NCBI GenBank assembly: GCA_003008705.1
Contig: PDUO01000055.1
Location: forward strand, 252,428-316,427
Source: Pezicula radicicola
Taxonomy: Eukaryota; Ascomycota; Leotiomycetes; Helotiales; Dermateaceae
Length of the DNA stretch: 64,000 nucleotides
Direction of reading: 5' to 3'
In this document: piece after piece, positions 43,772 to 53,511 of the stretch
How the letters are laid out: each line of letters starts with the position of its first letter
Numbering within the stretch: position 1 is the stretch's first letter
Translations under genes and position numbers: made by a program
The notes under the pieces: model-generated
Told to the model about the DNA's origin: nothing
Seen by the model: only the letters and a program-made list of their open reading frames with translations
The model's database searches: none

Positions 43772-44149
43772 TAACTAACACTCGGGTACCTGGCTGCCGA
43801 GGCGCCACGAGTCTAGCCGACTACTCAGCACGTGGAGGAACACCAAAAAGAGAAGGGGGCTCTCACTTTCGATAATCAGTTCTCTGATTCCTCCCTCGCC
43901 AATCCTCTTTCCTCGAAGCCTCTCATACTAACCCACCTCCTTCCACTGAATCCATTTGTCTCCTCTCTCTTCATTTAGCGCAGTTCCCTTGTCAGCAGGC
44001 TCCTCCTAGGTCCATTTAATATACGCAGTCCTTGACCAGAATTAATCTCTTCTTCCGACGACAGTAGTAGATCCGATCTCGAGAGTTGTTTTTGATATAG
44101 GGGATGAGATGGGAGAGACCGATTCTAATACTAACCCCACTGACGTGAC
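43772..44149. other. upstream of the DUF3435 relic, no gene seen
   Basis: Pyrimidine-rich sequence and short interrupted frames; it may be the 5' flank or decayed 5' part of the recombinase gene. Confidence 0.35.
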
Positions 44150-45300
44150 ACTAACATCGAAGGAGAGGTCGAGTCAGACGCATCGGAGTTATCAAAGAGG
44201 ACTAGGACTACCCACTAGAACATTACCTTAATTAGGAAGAGGAGGTTGACAAGGCCGAGGATGCAAACGAGGACTATAAGGAATAGCATTCTCCACTCGA
44301 CGGGATCAAGGAACAATGGAATCGGTAAGTACTCGTCCTCTTGATTTGCCATCTCCTCCAGCTAAATCGCTCATCTGACTAATTAACAGGTACTGCCAGT
44401 ATGTGGGAAAGAAACCTGACTAGGCCATGGTTAGACTGCGGAATGGGTACCCAAGCTTCGGCTAGTCACCCCTGTACTCCACGTGCTTTTATAGCAAGTC
44501 TAAGGTTAAATTTTAAGCAATCTAGCTTGCTAAGCTCCTAACTAAACGTATTCTAAAGCAAGCAGGTCGGAAAATCCAATAGCTAGCAAGAAGCACGTGT
44601 TGTTGGCCCGAGCGTGGGTACCCGGGGTCCGTGCCTTGGGTACCCATTCCGTGGTCTAGCCATGGTGGGCTATGTAAACTGTCTCTCACTGTACGATTAA
44701 GGCTTTATTCGATTGGACACTGTATTAACATTAAGGGAAAGGGTAGGAGATGGCTAAAAGGTATCAAGTCATCCGAAACCCTCGGCACATACTAGAAGGT
44801 CTTTCGGCTTGTCTATGAAAGGACGACAAGCGAGAAGATCGATAGGAAGACCACTTGTAAGATGCATTAGGTAAGTGGCATTTCTCCTATACCTTTTTAA
44901 TCCAGTCCTGAAATAGCAAACTAAAGGCGAATACATATTCGCACTTTTCTTAAGTCCTGCAGCAACTACTTAAGAAACACCGATTGACGAACGAGAAGCG
45001 GGAGAAGATGGCGATATATGTTGAAGATCTTGCTAAGGTTCTGCGGATTAATTTGACAACAATAAAAGAGAAATATAAGCTAGGTCGGGAAAGTATATAG
45101 CTCGCTCTCTTCCTCCACCTGACTAGCTTCTCGAGGAATCGACCCTAGACAATCCTTAAACTCTGTTACCGTTACAATTAACCTTGCTTCGAGACTTGAC
45201 TAGCAAGACCCACTAAATCTTAATTAAACTCACGTACAAGTTCACAAAGCAATTTCTTGGCAAGAAAAATACATAAATTTTATAAATGCATTTTCTATTC
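44150..45300 (+). pseudogene. decayed DUF3435 gene (Starship captain-type tyrosine recombinase)
   Basis: Conserved DUF3435 blocks occur in order on the plus strand. LDGIKEQWNR (to 44324) is followed by an intron (44325-44389) and then YCQYVGKKPD. After the inserted element come KGIKSSETLGTY, KVFRLVYERTTSEKIDRKTT, a second intron (44871-44962), LTNEKREKMAIYVEDLAKVL, then LALFLHL, NRP, LKLCYRY and KLTYKFTKQFLGKKNT. The spacing and words match the FluG/DUF3435 family, whose members act as captain recombinases of Starship giant transposons in Pezizomycotina. Many TAG/TAA stops replace expected Gln or Trp codons (for example PD-TAG-AM, TY-TAG-KVF, SI-TAG-LALFL), i.e. C-to-T or G-to-A changes typical of RIP. 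The catalytic C-terminal half is not recognisable. The gene is dead; whether a whole Starship lies here is unproven. Confidence 0.75.
44432..44658. mobile_element. 227 bp hAT-type MITE inside the DUF3435 relic
   Basis: The termini are TAGAC(T/C)(G/A)CGGAATGGGTA followed by CCCAAG, in inverted orientation over about 24 bp. A perfect 8 bp direct repeat, GCCATGGT, flanks the element at 44424-44431 and 44659-44666. Removing the element and one repeat copy restores an uninterrupted match between flanking recombinase segments, so the MITE inserted into the gene. The 8 bp duplication and TAG start are hAT features. No coding capacity. Confidence 0.85.
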
Positions 45301-45497
45301 TTCCTAGGTCCCTCTATTTATTCTTGCTGTATTAGGCAGCACAGAACCGCTGCTCTACCATGCCCGCTTGCTGTAATCTCGGCACCGCTCTAAGATAAAG
45401 CGATACCTCCTTTCTAAGCGTTCGATCTTCCCTATGCCGTACATAGTGAGGCTGAAGTCACCGAGATTTAGACGGCTCGCCAGCTTCTTGTGTTCGG
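45301..45497. other. 3' flank of the DUF3435 relic
   Basis: No further recombinase match and no other gene seen. Confidence 0.35.
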
Positions 45498-46476
45498 TTA
45501 GTATTTGACCAACTTGAAAGGTACCTCCCTCTCTTTATCATCACTATTGGAGCTTGTCTCCCTAGACGATGAAGGCATTTCTACCTCGAAGACTTTCAGT
45601 GGCCGCCTAACCTTACACAGTGGCTCTAATATTTCCTTCTCGGTCCACCCCATCCATCCATCGATGAGCAACTGAAATCTGACTCTAATTTCTTCAAGAC
45701 CTTCCATAGCAGAAATTACATTCCACATTTGAAGCCACTGGTCTGGATGCAAGGATGTGCAAAGGCTGAAATTATTGGTACCGTAGACGTAAATGTGTCT
45801 TTGCAGATCGATAGATATGGATCGAATACTCTGTAGCGATGATCGAGATACTTCGCCGCTGAAAGTAACAAGAGACAGAGGGTGGTCAAATTCCAGCGTG
45901 TTCTGATTGTAGAGGACTTGACTCGCCTCTTTGTATCTAGAAGGAACTATCAGCAGGAGGGATTTAGAACCAGTAAATAACTTACATGTCTCGACAAGTC
46001 AGAAATAAGCCGCCAACATGATCGAAGTAGCCATAATAACTTCCTTTCACAATATCGTGAAACTCTCTGCAGTTTTTCAGAACACAATCTTCAACATTCC
46101 CTCCGGCACCACACCGTCGATAAGCTACTTTCCATCGAGAAGGCGAAGATCTATATCTAAGCAAGATATGCAATAGTTCATTCTGCCCGACTACAAACCC
46201 ATATATTTTCTCTCGCACAGCAAGGGGAAGGCGGAAGAACAGGGATTGTTGAGCAGGCGTTGGACTGATAAATTTGGCCGTGTGAGCTGCAAGAGATGAG
46301 GGCGAACTACCAGATCCGCTAAATGGTCTGCGGGCTTTGCTCTTTAGTTTGTCCAGGAAAGCTGGTGCCTTTTTGGATTTAGATGATGGCAAGGCGTAGG
46401 CTGTGCTTCGACTCCTGTGAGCCTTATCATAGGCACTAGACCAGTAAGATATAGGAGCCTCAAAAGTTAAGCCCAT
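45498..46476 (-). CDS. DUF7730 (F-box-like) protein
   Basis: Exons are 46476-45986 and 45936-45498, with a 49 bp phase-2 intron (GTAAGT...TTCTAG); the product is 309 residues. The start MGLTFEAPISYWSSAYDK was preferred to an upstream in-frame Met at 46653 that precedes a low-complexity stretch. A basic Ser-rich N-terminus is followed by the family signature SLFFRLPLAVREKIYGFVVG. Next are a cysteine-containing middle part and CRDIYKEASQVLYNQNTLEF across the exon junction, then an alternation of hydrophobic strands and helices. This layout (LPxExRxxIY, then C.xxYxEA..xLY..N) defines the large fungal DUF7730 group. The function is unknown; an adaptor role is only suggested by the F-box-like N-terminal helix. 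Confidence 0.75.
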
Positions 46477-47552
46477 GGTTTTTAAGATAGTAAGTAGTGG
46501 CCAAGACTCATGGGCTTTGGATGGGAGAAGAATAATGAGTGATGAGTAAATATGATGGCAGAGAGTCAAGCGCGAATTCAGGAGGTTGTCAGCAAGCGGG
46601 GGGATATTACGCCGCCGGCTAACACCTAACCGCCTGACGCCCAACACAGCCAATCAATTCATGGTACTTAAATTATATCGCATTCGCTTCCAAGTTGGCG
46701 GGAGCAAAATGGCGTGGTTAAAACGGAAGGGTAGAAGAAAATAGCAAGTGACGGGAAGGGCCGCGGTTCTGATGCTTCTTGGAAGGAGGCACAACAGAAA
46801 GAAGATTATTTCCGGCGGGAAATAAACTTTCTTACCGTAAAACTTGGCAGGATTTTGGTAGCCGTTTTTCCCGAGGCTATTTGACCTTTTTGGAGTAATT
46901 GCGAGGCAGTTTTATACAGAAATTCAAGTAATACCGATATATACCTAAGGTAATACTACCTTAAGCTCTGAAATAGATTTGATACTAATATAAGCTCTTA
47001 AATTAAATTACTAGTAATATAGGCTTTAAAATTAAATTATATAAATATTATAATAAAAACTATACGCATTCAAGGAGGGCGTTGAAGCTCCATCCTCAAA
47101 TTTGCAAGGTCCATTCTCTTGAAAAAGTCCAATCATCGAGCTGCAACCTGGACCGCCACTGAACCAAGTGGCTAATAGCGTAGTAGTTGGGCTATTTTTA
47201 GCTCTGAAGAACCAGAACCACTGTTTTAATGAGCTTCATGAATATGATTGCGGGCATTCTGGAATATACCATGCTCATATTCTATTTAGATTTTCAGCAT
47301 ATGTCTTAGTCCAAATAAACAAATGTAGACTGGACTGGACTTACTATTTTAACACTCGCATAACCAGAGTACTGGTTCACACCAGCCGTTGCTGTGGAAA
47401 TCACGGAGCCAGTTCTACTTATCCCAGAAAGAGGCGGAAGTGACAAGGCACGGGAGGTGTGAGAAGTAAATGCATATCTCACAGCTCAGGGGGGAAATAA
47501 AAAATAAAAATAAAAATAAAAATACAGAAAGAGAGGAAAGGAGAGTACTAAC
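46477..47552. other. intergenic, AT-rich part, no gene seen
   Basis: It contains the DUF7730 upstream region, an AT-rich part (about 46940-47060) and an (AAATA)n run at about 47500-47520. The frame at 47168-47443 lacks an ATG and a family. Confidence 0.4.
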
Positions 47553-47939
47553 TCTCATCCCCAAATTTGTGACAAATGATAAGGTAGTTCCCGTTGCCGC
47601 ATGCTCGAAGATTGTGTGGTTGACGCCATTGATCACTCCAAAGGATCGCTTATTATCGAGTCCAGAGGATGGTTCAGCTCTTTGGTCGAAAGGCAGGAAG
47701 GCAAGGCTAGGGAAAAAGCTGGCAGCAAGAAGGCGAGCAGCTGAACTGATTGAAAAAAGTATCTTGGATTGATAGATACGCGATACATATGCTCCATCTG
47801 ATGTCCAAGTCACTAAACTTTCACTGAACTTTTCTTCATATAAATAATCTCCATTGGGTTGATCAAAGATTCTTTGAGCAGGTATAACAACGTCCCTCGG
47901 AGCGGGTGAAAGTCCTGATATAGCAGGTCTATGGAACAA
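47553..47939 (-). pseudogene. isolated exon-like fragment, unknown family
   Basis: A minus-strand open stretch of about 128 codons has strong protein character (IFDQPNGDYLYEEKFSESLV, GLDNKRSFGVINGVNHTIFE, TGTTLSFVTNLGM). It ends at a usable donor (GTTAGT, 47552-47547). There is no ATG at its 5' edge and no convincing partner exon on either side. Beyond the donor the frame runs into a low-complexity Phe/Leu stretch from a simple repeat. I cannot name the family; a truncated gene is the simplest reading. Confidence 0.4.
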
Positions 47940-48635
47940 GAGAAGCTGTAGAAGCTTCTACTTCAGATAAAAGCATGCATCCGAGCCAAGGCAAACTCGA
48001 AGACAAGGAGGTCAGTTTCGAAGAAAAGCAGCCTAGTGATCACCACAAGTGACGAGGGGAAGGTTAAGACGGTCTTCTACACTAGGGTTTGGATGTCGAA
48101 AGCCGGAATCTCAGGGCTTAAAATAAGTGAATAAGCCTAGAATAGCTTGTTCTTTGTAGATTCTTACACTACTTCTCTTAATACTACACCTTTTTATAAA
48201 GTACTTTATTAATAATAGTATAACTTAAATTTTTTTTTATAAAATATAAGAGGATTTAAAAATAATACTTGTAGTATATAATTCTACTACTCTAAAATAC
48301 TAAATAATATTAGCTATAAGGGCATCCCTGCCCAGACTTCTTGCGCGAGCTATGCCTCTCACCCTTACACAGAATAAATTCCATTCTAACCTTACTACCC
48401 GTTCACCGTCGGTACACTTCTAGCTATCATCGAAAGTAAGCATCAAGATGCGTATCGTTGACTGCAACTTTCCCCTAGACGTGGAAATCGAGAATATTGA
48501 GTGTGAGCTTAAGTGTATCCCCGTCATTGTTAGCTGCTACGGGCCATGTGGAATGCTCCTCGATAGATCAGAAGGCAGCCATGACTGTTCCCACTTACTT
48601 CTCTCTGCCGTGCCAGCCAGCGGATGGAATGCCAT
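47940..48635. other. intergenic, AT-rich part
   Basis: An AT-rich core lies at about 48150-48310. The plus-strand frame beginning at 48448 overlaps the reductase scrap in another frame and is judged a shadow. Confidence 0.4.
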
Positions 48636-48803
48636 ATCTTCATTACAGGTGCCACAGGCTTTGTTGGCGCCTTTATCCTGCACGAGCTGCTCAAGCTGGG
48701 TATTGCTGCCCACTGTCTGGTGCGTGCCGAGGACGTTGTATCTATATTGCCACAATATGGGGATTTTGATATTATATTGCCATATTATTTTGCAATGCTG
48801 TAA
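48636..48803 (+). pseudogene. fragment of an NRPS/PKS-type thioester reductase domain
   Basis: A 55-codon piece reads IFITGATGFVGAFILHELLK and continues LGIAAHCLVRAEDV before losing similarity and stopping. TGATGFVGAFLLHELL is the NAD(P)-binding Rossmann motif at the start of reductase (R) domains that release products from NRPS, NRPS-like or PKS enzymes (also alpha-aminoadipate reductases). Only the first strand-helix-strand is kept. The rest of such an enzyme, normally over 1000 residues, is absent. It lies beside a drug-type transporter and a transcription factor, so it may be scrap of a lost metabolite synthase. Confidence 0.65.
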
Positions 48804-48955
48804 GGAACTAGAGAATCTATTTGATCTATCGGATAAAGGGAATTGTTGCATTTTGTAGAAGATGAAGTTTATACAATGTATCGAAGTGAAGTGATGTAAT
48901 CTGTCAAAGTAACCAAATTTTTGGCTAGTCAGACAATTGTTCATAGTTGGCTCTA

Positions 48956-50666
48956 TCATGCGGTGTCTGCTACGACGCTGTCTCTTTGCCGGTCTATAAT
49001 AGCCTCTTTCATGAATGGACTCCGAGATCTAATCTCTTTGCCCCATGTGAGGACCACAAACGGAGTAGCAACGAGTGCTAGAGACACGAATGCGAGAAGT
49101 GAACTAGCCCATTGAAATCCGAGGTCCGTGTACATGGCTGTCGCAGCAAGAGGGAGAAAAGCGATGGAGGTGTTCTCGACCAAGCCGACGGCTCCAAGAG
49201 CGCTCGCCGCATACTTGCTGTATGCATCGATAAGATAGTTTGCAATGCTCACCACGACAGCGGTAGTTCCAAACCCCACCATAGCTAAGCCGACGGTGGG
49301 TGCCATCCAATGTATTGCGGAGTATGATGTCCATCCATACACAAGCATTCCGCCAGTGACACCAAAGAATCCTCCAATGATCGATGCATACAGCCTAGCC
49401 TCAGGGATAGGTGTACCCGGAGCTTCGGTATTCCGGGCAGCAGAAGCGTAATACCAGCAATTGGTGGACACGCAAAGTCCGCAGCCAAGGATTTCCCCAA
49501 TGACAATAGCAATTTGGACATATCCCGCCTGTACGACATCCCAACCGTAGAGCTCTCCATACACCTGCTCGACAGATTGAGTGAATAGGTAAATCGTTCC
49601 AAGGCTAAAGGCAGCCCAAAGAGTAGCAACAAAAACCACCGATTCCGTGTATAGCATGTACAGAGGCCGTTGCACGCTCTTGATGACGACCTGATACAAT
49701 GGTGTATGATCAAGCTCCTCTGCCGTGTACGCCTTCTTTCCATTGTGGCGCAGCCGTTTGGCCCTAGCTAGCAGGATAGCCGAACCGCGGCTCTCAGGAA
49801 GACCGATGATGAAGACAGGAAAAAGGGCGGCGGTCCAGATTAATTCGATGTAGCCAATCCAACGCCAAGAAAGGAATTGAAGTATAGAAGAACCAACCAC
49901 CGGGCCCGTGCTCGTCGCAGCAAGATACGTCGTAACGTAAAGACTTATCGGTACACTCCTAGCTCGATCTCCTTGAAAAACATTTGATATGATGCCAGCG
50001 ACGGCATTGCTTAGGAGCTGAACACACCCGCCGGTAAAGAACCGAACCACGATAAGTGTTGCAAAGTTTTGAGCCAGGCCGACTGGAATCAGAAGGCAGA
50101 CGAAGAAGAAATAGGTGCCGAGAACCACGGGTCGAACTCCGAAGTCCTCCATGACAGGAAACAAGACAAGCGGGAACAGCGCGCCCCCTATTCCCCAAGA
50201 CGTGGTTAGCCAGTAGGAATTAGGGAACGTCGCATCGGAGATGCGAAATTCCTCATTGATGGCCTTGTGGGCAACCGAGATGATGGTCCCGTTCATAGAA
50301 GAGACGAAGCTCGCAAAAAGACCAAGTCCGATTGTCCACCATTTCTTCCGTAGAGGCCAATTGAATGGATCTCGTGGATCATCTGGTCCATCCCAAGTGA
50401 CAATCACGGTTTCTGGATCATGGGCTGACCCTGCTTTCTACGATTAGGCGAGACCACTTCAAGAGCTCTCAAGCATGTGTAGACCAACCTTCAGTAGGAG
50501 AGCCCGATACGGGATACCTAATCGTTTTGAGCTTGTTCATTACAATTGGCACGTCTCCAAGGTTAGCTGTAGAGACATCTGTTCTCTCTCCAACCTCTCG
50601 ACGCGAACAGTGTGGGCGTGGCACAACGACGGCAGTTGCGGCGGCGGCGACCATGGCGAGGCTCAC
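48956..50666 (-). CDS. MFS transporter, DHA1 drug/polyamine type
   Basis: The main exon runs from about 50434 to 48956. It encodes GPDDPRDPFNWPLRKKWW, the typical cytoplasmic N-terminus of fungal DHA1 transporters, and about 12 hydrophobic helices, including the motif region GDRARSVPISLYV, the FLSWRWIGYIELIWTAALFP segment and PESRGSAILLARAKRLR in the central loop. About 480 residues are open. The first in-frame codon after an acceptor-like TAG (near 50434) has no ATG, so a 5' exon lies upstream. The minus-strand piece MSLAMVAAAATAVVV... at 50666-50540, ending MNKLKTI, is the best candidate, but the joining phase is unresolved. The family exports drugs, toxins or polyamines at the plasma membrane. 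The gene is divergent from the transcription factor at 51512. Confidence 0.8.
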
Positions 50667-51511
50667 CTGGTGAGAAAAAGAGGTGATGGAAAAGAAGTAT
50701 GAAAAATGCTATACGGTCGTTCGAGGATTGATCAGGGCGATGCAGGTGACACGCTCGGCGGAGGTGAAAGAAACGAGTGAGAAGGAGGAGAGGTGGATTG
50801 GCGGTAGGAGGTCGGAGTTGTAGTCGTTAGAGAGCAGGAGAACGTAATTTATGTTGTCTTATCATTTATATAGGCTTTTAGGAGCCTCTAGGGCCCGAGC
50901 AAAGTTAATAGCAGGCTTAATTACAAGTATTTAGGGCGTAAGTAGGCAAGAAAAAAAAATTACTTAAAATATGACGAAATAACTAATAGATATAAAAGAG
51001 CAACTAGATATAATATAAATTAAAGAAATAACAGAGATTTTAACTAATCTTAGTATATATTCCTTAGATTATCCTAAAGATATAAACTCTTTCTAGTAGA
51101 AGAGCCTCTAAGAAGTAAGGCCTTCCCCTTAAGAGACCTTCCTAAATAATTTACTGCCGTACTATTTTTAAATTAGAAATTCCATTGGCTATTGTGCTAG
51201 TGTCGGCAATATTTTGGTTTAGCCATAAAGTGGGGGACTACTAAAGAGGCAATTGTACAAATTAGGTAGGAGGCCCGAACTAGGAAGTAAGCTCTTAAGG
51301 CTTAGTTTGAAACAGGGACAGGGTCCACAGCGTGGTTCCTAATACTACTCGCTAGGCCGGGGAGTAACTTTAAGCCGAGAGTGTGATAATCATAGGATGT
51401 CGCACTTTCTTCTAAACTTCCACTGTAAGGCATTTGAATATACATGGTCACAACCTCGATCCGGATATTGTGACCGATTGAGCAATACCTACCTAGCTAG
51501 GTATCTACGGA
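50667..51511. promoter_or_regulatory. divergent region between transporter and transcription factor, with AT-rich insert
   Basis: It holds both promoters. The part at about 50860-51190 is AT-rich and non-coding, as if a RIP-altered repeat had inserted. I looked here for the missing zinc-cluster exon of the downstream gene (a CxxC...C pattern in frame) and found none. Confidence 0.45.
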
Positions 51512-53511
51512 ATGCCTAAAGTGCAGCTGTCTTGGCAGCCGGGATTTTCTCTGTCCAGGAAGCCCGTGAGAAGGTCAACCGCGCGCAGGACCAAACGAGG
51601 AGTATCAGCGAATGCAGACAGCCCACAGCAATTCGAGTTCATCGTGGAGCACCCCATGAGAAACCATGGGGCAAGATATTCCCCATCAGTCAGCACTTTC
51701 ACGCATTCAGGGCCGTCTGTTGAACCTATCACTGACTGTCAGGCAAGCTCAGACCCTAATGGTATTAATCTGTCCCGCGACAACTATTCAAAGAATAGGC
51801 ATTCTGTCGTGTCATACGAACATGAAGTTTATTTCCAAGTTGAAGAGGTCGAAGAAACCGGACCTTCTGTTGAGACGCCACTCTGGGCCTCGAGTGATAA
51901 ATCAATGATCGAGAGCGGTGTATCTGCCGACCCGGAGACAATTTATGGAACGACCGAACCTCGCCCGTACCCGTGCAATAGCGAAGACCGATATGCATTA
52001 TTGCGTTTACACGAATCTAGAACTGACAGGCAACTGCAAATATTTGAGGGGAGCAACATCGACCTTCGTACCTCCTATGAAAGGTCGAGTCAAGTTGCTG
52101 CTATAGAGCCAAGTCCCTCGGCAGTTTTGAACTTACCCAACATGCTATGCTCTCCTTTATCCTCTGTACCCCCGAGTATACTATACAGTAGCCTTTCTCA
52201 ACGGTTCAGGCCTATCCTCGATAGATGTATGCTTATTCTCAACCTATCCGCTCTTGCCACAGTCTACTAACAAATTCTAGACAACAGGGAGTTTTGCAAA
52301 ATCCCATTAACGTCCGACCTACGGATGAATCCGTTTCGATACCGCATAGACCTCGATCCGGAACCCATCTTTCTGGTCCACGCTGTGATGGCTTTAGCAG
52401 GCCATCATGTCGAGAGTACATCAACCCAGAATCATCGTCATGCGGCGCTTCAACTGCTCCGCGAGAGCCTCAACACGTACAGTAATTCAGCAGATGGTTA
52501 TTCCATACTTGACACAATCATCATCCTATTCTCGTTAGATGTTAGTCACACCTCCATGTGCCTCAGACCTAGTCTAGGCTGACAACAGACACTAGGAAGC
52601 TCAGTCAGCCCTTGGAAATTGGCGCACACATCTTGTGGGGGCCTATAGCCTTCTCGAAGCTTGCGGTGGTATCGAATGGTGGGCCACGTCCGCTAGGGGG
52701 GAGGTCCAGGTAGGAATGCTCACATGGTACATGAAGCCCACGTTGCCGATCGTCTCTGAGTTCCAGCTGACTCCCTAGGTGGGATGCAATAACCAGTCTA
52801 GTATCTAGGGAAGACTGCGTGTTCCCTTACGCATACTTCGAAGCCGTACTGTCGAACCATAATGGTCGAGAGTGGGATTATTTTGGACTATGCGGGTGTC
52901 CACCAAGTCTCGTAAGGATAGTAATGCAGTTGGCGCGCCTAAGTGCAGAAAAGCGAAAATCGTCCTCCATGCGGTACGTTACATTCGACACCACTGTGAT
53001 CTCGGAAATCGAACAGTCACTTGAATCCTGGAATCACGTTTCCCCTGCGACAGCTTTTCGAGACGAAGAGTGCATGCAACAAGATCAAGATAGCATGCAC
53101 TGCTCTGAGGCATGGAGAAATGGCCTTCTTCTTTACATATACAGGGTGTTTCAGTGGGAGCCTAGAAGCAGCATCCCGATGCGCATTTTGTATCGCGCAA
53201 GGGTCATTATGGACCACGTCTTTGCGTGTCGCGACGAAAGCATGGTGTCCAGACAGGCCTTGTTGCCGCTTTTTTTTGCAGGCTGCGAATTGAGAGATCG
53301 ATCATCGCGTAAGAAGATTGTAAAGTTCTGCTCTATTTGGAATGAGAGGACTAGATATCATATGTTCAGCAGCACCATACCCCTACTGGAAGAAGTATGG
53401 GCTGAGCAAGAGACAAAGGGTTTCGAGAATGTGTGGTGGGGCCAAGTAGTGGATAAACAACACACGTCCGAGTCTCGTTCTCCTTTGCAAATGCGGCTTT
53501 GCTTTGGCTAA
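51512..53511 (+). CDS. fungal-specific transcription factor without its zinc cluster
   Basis: Exons are 51512-52226, 52281-52540, 52596-52726 and 52779-53511; introns of 52-55 bp keep frame and the product is 612 residues. The first residues (MPKVQLSWQPG, then basic Arg/Lys) equal the segment that in Zn2Cys6 regulators follows the last cysteine (C..Y...L.W). The C6 cluster itself is absent and no upstream exon was found. From about residue 240 the Fungal_trans_2 regulatory domain is clear: NPFRYRIDLDPEPIFLVHAV, ALAGHH, MLTWWDAITSLVSREDCVFP and GLCGCPPSLVRIVMQLARLS. As read, the protein could not bind DNA by a zinc cluster; it may be 5'-truncated or act through partners. It is divergent from the MFS gene, a common regulator/transporter pairing. 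Confidence 0.75.

Noticed and set aside
48448..48858. 136-codon plus-strand frame MRIVDCNFPLDVEIENIECE
   Set aside because: Its middle overlaps the reductase-domain fragment, which is in another frame and has a diagnostic motif; the longer frame has no family resemblance.
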